The notes under the pieces were generated by a model. It made no database searches. It saw only the letters and a list, made by a program, of their open reading frames with translations, and was not told the origin of the DNA. The position numbers and the translations under genes were made by a program. This document shows, in pieces, positions 63,156-64,000 of a DNA stretch of 64,000 nt. Source of the stretch: Methyloligella sp. (GTDB lineage Bacteria > Pseudomonadota > Alphaproteobacteria > Rhizobiales > HXMU1428-3); assembly GCA_021604645.1 (NCBI GenBank), contig BQJJ01000008.1, positions 1-64,000 of the forward strand, given 5' to 3'. How positions within the stretch are numbered: position 1 is the stretch's first letter; every line of letters starts with the position of its first letter.

Positions 63156-64000
63156 ATGAAATTAAAACTTTTAAACCAACTCGTCATAATCATAGCCATC
63201 ACGATCGGAATGCTAACTTCATCAGTGCAAGCAAGCCAATCCATTAAAGATCAATACCCAAACTCAATGCTTTATTCAAAACCCATTGAAGTCATCCCAA
63301 ACGTTTGGTCAGCCATTGGCACAAGCGGCCCCCCTCTTTATGACAATGCAGGCCATAACAACAACCTCTCCTTTATTGTCACAGGTGACGGCGTCATCGT
63401 TATTAATGGCGGCGCGTCTTATCTTTTAGCCAAAGCCCTACATGATGAAATCAAAACGATTACCAAACAACCAGTAAAACTTATCATCAATGAAAACGGC
63501 CAAGGCCATGCCATGCTTGGCAATTCATACTGGGCAGAACAAAACGTTCCAATTCTGGCCCATGTTGAAGCAAAAGCAGAATTTAAAGAACACGGCTACG
63601 ATAGCTTGTCTCAGCATCAAAACGTCATCAAAGAAAAATCAAAAGGCACAAAAGTCCACTTACCAACGGAAACCTTCGAAGGCAAAAAAACAATCACAAT
63701 GGGCGCTTACACCATTGAAGTCATTAATTTTGGCCCCGCCCATTCACCTGGCGACATTTCAGTTTGGCTTCCCAAACAAAGATTAATCATCACCGGCGAT
63801 ATGGCGTTCCATGAGCGTTTACTTGCTATCTTTCCAGACACAGAAGTATCTAACTGGATAGAAAGCTGGGATAAAATGGAAAAATTAAAACCGCTTTATG
63901 TCATCCCAGGCCATGGCCACCCAACAAATCTTGATCAAGTCAGACGATACACAAAAGATTATCTGCTGTTCCTAAAAGGCAAAGTAAAAAAGCTCATCGA
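63156..64000 (+). CDS. SoxH-like metallo-beta-lactamase-fold protein, truncated by window end
   Basis: At least 281 residues, running off the window. Signal peptide (~1-27, VQASQS), then an MBL fold: FIVTGDGVIVINGG, GPAHSPGDISVWLP, RLIITGDMAFHE and YVIPGHGHPTN. The first metal motif, usually H-x-H-x-D-H, reads NENGQGHAMLGN, so several ligands are missing, while the later His/Asp ligands remain. Such proteins accompany sox clusters (SoxH) or PQQ-linked systems with unknown substrate. ATG follows AAAGGGGGAAG. It lies outside the soxD terminator, so it has its own promoter or depends on read-through. Confidence 0.85.
   Translation, partial: MKLKLLNQLVIIIAITIGMLTSSVQASQSIKDQYPNSMLYSKPIEVIPNVWSAIGTSGPPLYDNAGHNNNLSFIVTGDGVIVINGGASYLLAKALHDEIKTITKQPVKLIINENGQGHAMLGNSYWAEQNVPILAHVEAKAEFKEHGYDSLSQHQNVIKEKSKGTKVHLPTETFEGKKTITMGAYTIEVINFGPAHSPGDISVWLPKQRLIITGDMAFHERLLAIFPDTEVSNWIESWDKMEKLKPLYVIPGHGHPTNLDQVRRYTKDYLLFLKGKVKKLI

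Noticed and set aside
63490..63786. 98-codon frame near the window end
   Set aside because: It is a shifted frame of the MBL-fold gene, which reads continuously from 63156 to 64000.

Overview
The window looks like chromosomal DNA of an AT-rich (about 40% G+C by eye) alphaproteobacterium, most likely of the Hyphomicrobiales/Rhizobiales type. The evidence is a set of lineage-typical neighbours: DUF952 next to class 2 pyrD, tesB-glnK-amtB, a DUF6460 membrane protein, a DUF1127 mini-protein, a BcsS-like outer-membrane protein, a full Sox thiosulfate-oxidation cluster and TRAP transport. The lifestyle suggested is an aerobic, probably marine heterotroph that uses lactate and supplements its energy budget with reduced sulfur. 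No species is claimed.

Layout. 1-2.3 kb: the 3' end of a giant cadherin/RTX surface protein. 2.3-3.2 kb: two half-size YeeE/YedE sulfur transporters. 3.4-8.1 kb: a RecD-like helicase, a TetR regulator, an orphan receiver-like protein, BcsS and an S24-type repressor. 8.3-16.4 kb: housekeeping genes (pyrD, arsC-like reductase, Ubi hydroxylase, tesB), a caspase/Sel1 protein and a PdeM-like protein that has lost its metal ligands. 16.5-19.9 kb: glnK-amtB and a second amt, each behind a sigma-54-type promoter with NtrC-like palindromes. 19.9-27.8 kb: MOSC protein, pyrE, polA and an NDH-2/cyclic-nucleotide-domain fusion. 28.1-30 kb: tRNA-Arg(CCG) followed by a compositionally different outer-membrane protein gene, bracketed by imperfect copies of a hairpin element. 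30-40 kb: MscS, cytochrome P460 with a divergent Cys-rich regulator, a glycerate kinase, enoyl-CoA hydratase with TetR, an MCP and DsrE. 40.4-54.4 kb: a lactate block (FCD regulator, lldD; FCD regulator, TRAP transporter; dld; pyc) interrupted by a murein-recycling pair (MltB-like, NagZ-like). 54.5-64 kb: sox divergon, soxT-soxR-soxS leftward and soxXYZABCD rightward, followed by a SoxH-like metallo-beta-lactamase-fold protein cut by the window end.

How the genes fit together. Lactate of both stereoisomers would enter by the TRAP system and be oxidised at the membrane by LldD and Dld. Pyc would refill the TCA cycle from the resulting pyruvate. Thiosulfate would be oxidised by periplasmic Sox proteins. 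SoxR, which has the Cys40/Cys106 pair of persulfide-sensing ArsR repressors, probably acts at ATTC-N8-GAAT palindromes. Two exact copies lie in the sox divergon, and related elements lie upstream of the half-size YeeE pair and of dsrE, which suggests one sulfur regulon scattered over the window. The points most worth a second look are the ligand-less PdeM homologue, this sulfur operator set, the lactate block, the P460/Cys-rich-regulator pair with a 30-bp palindrome, and the duplicated element beside tRNA-Arg.
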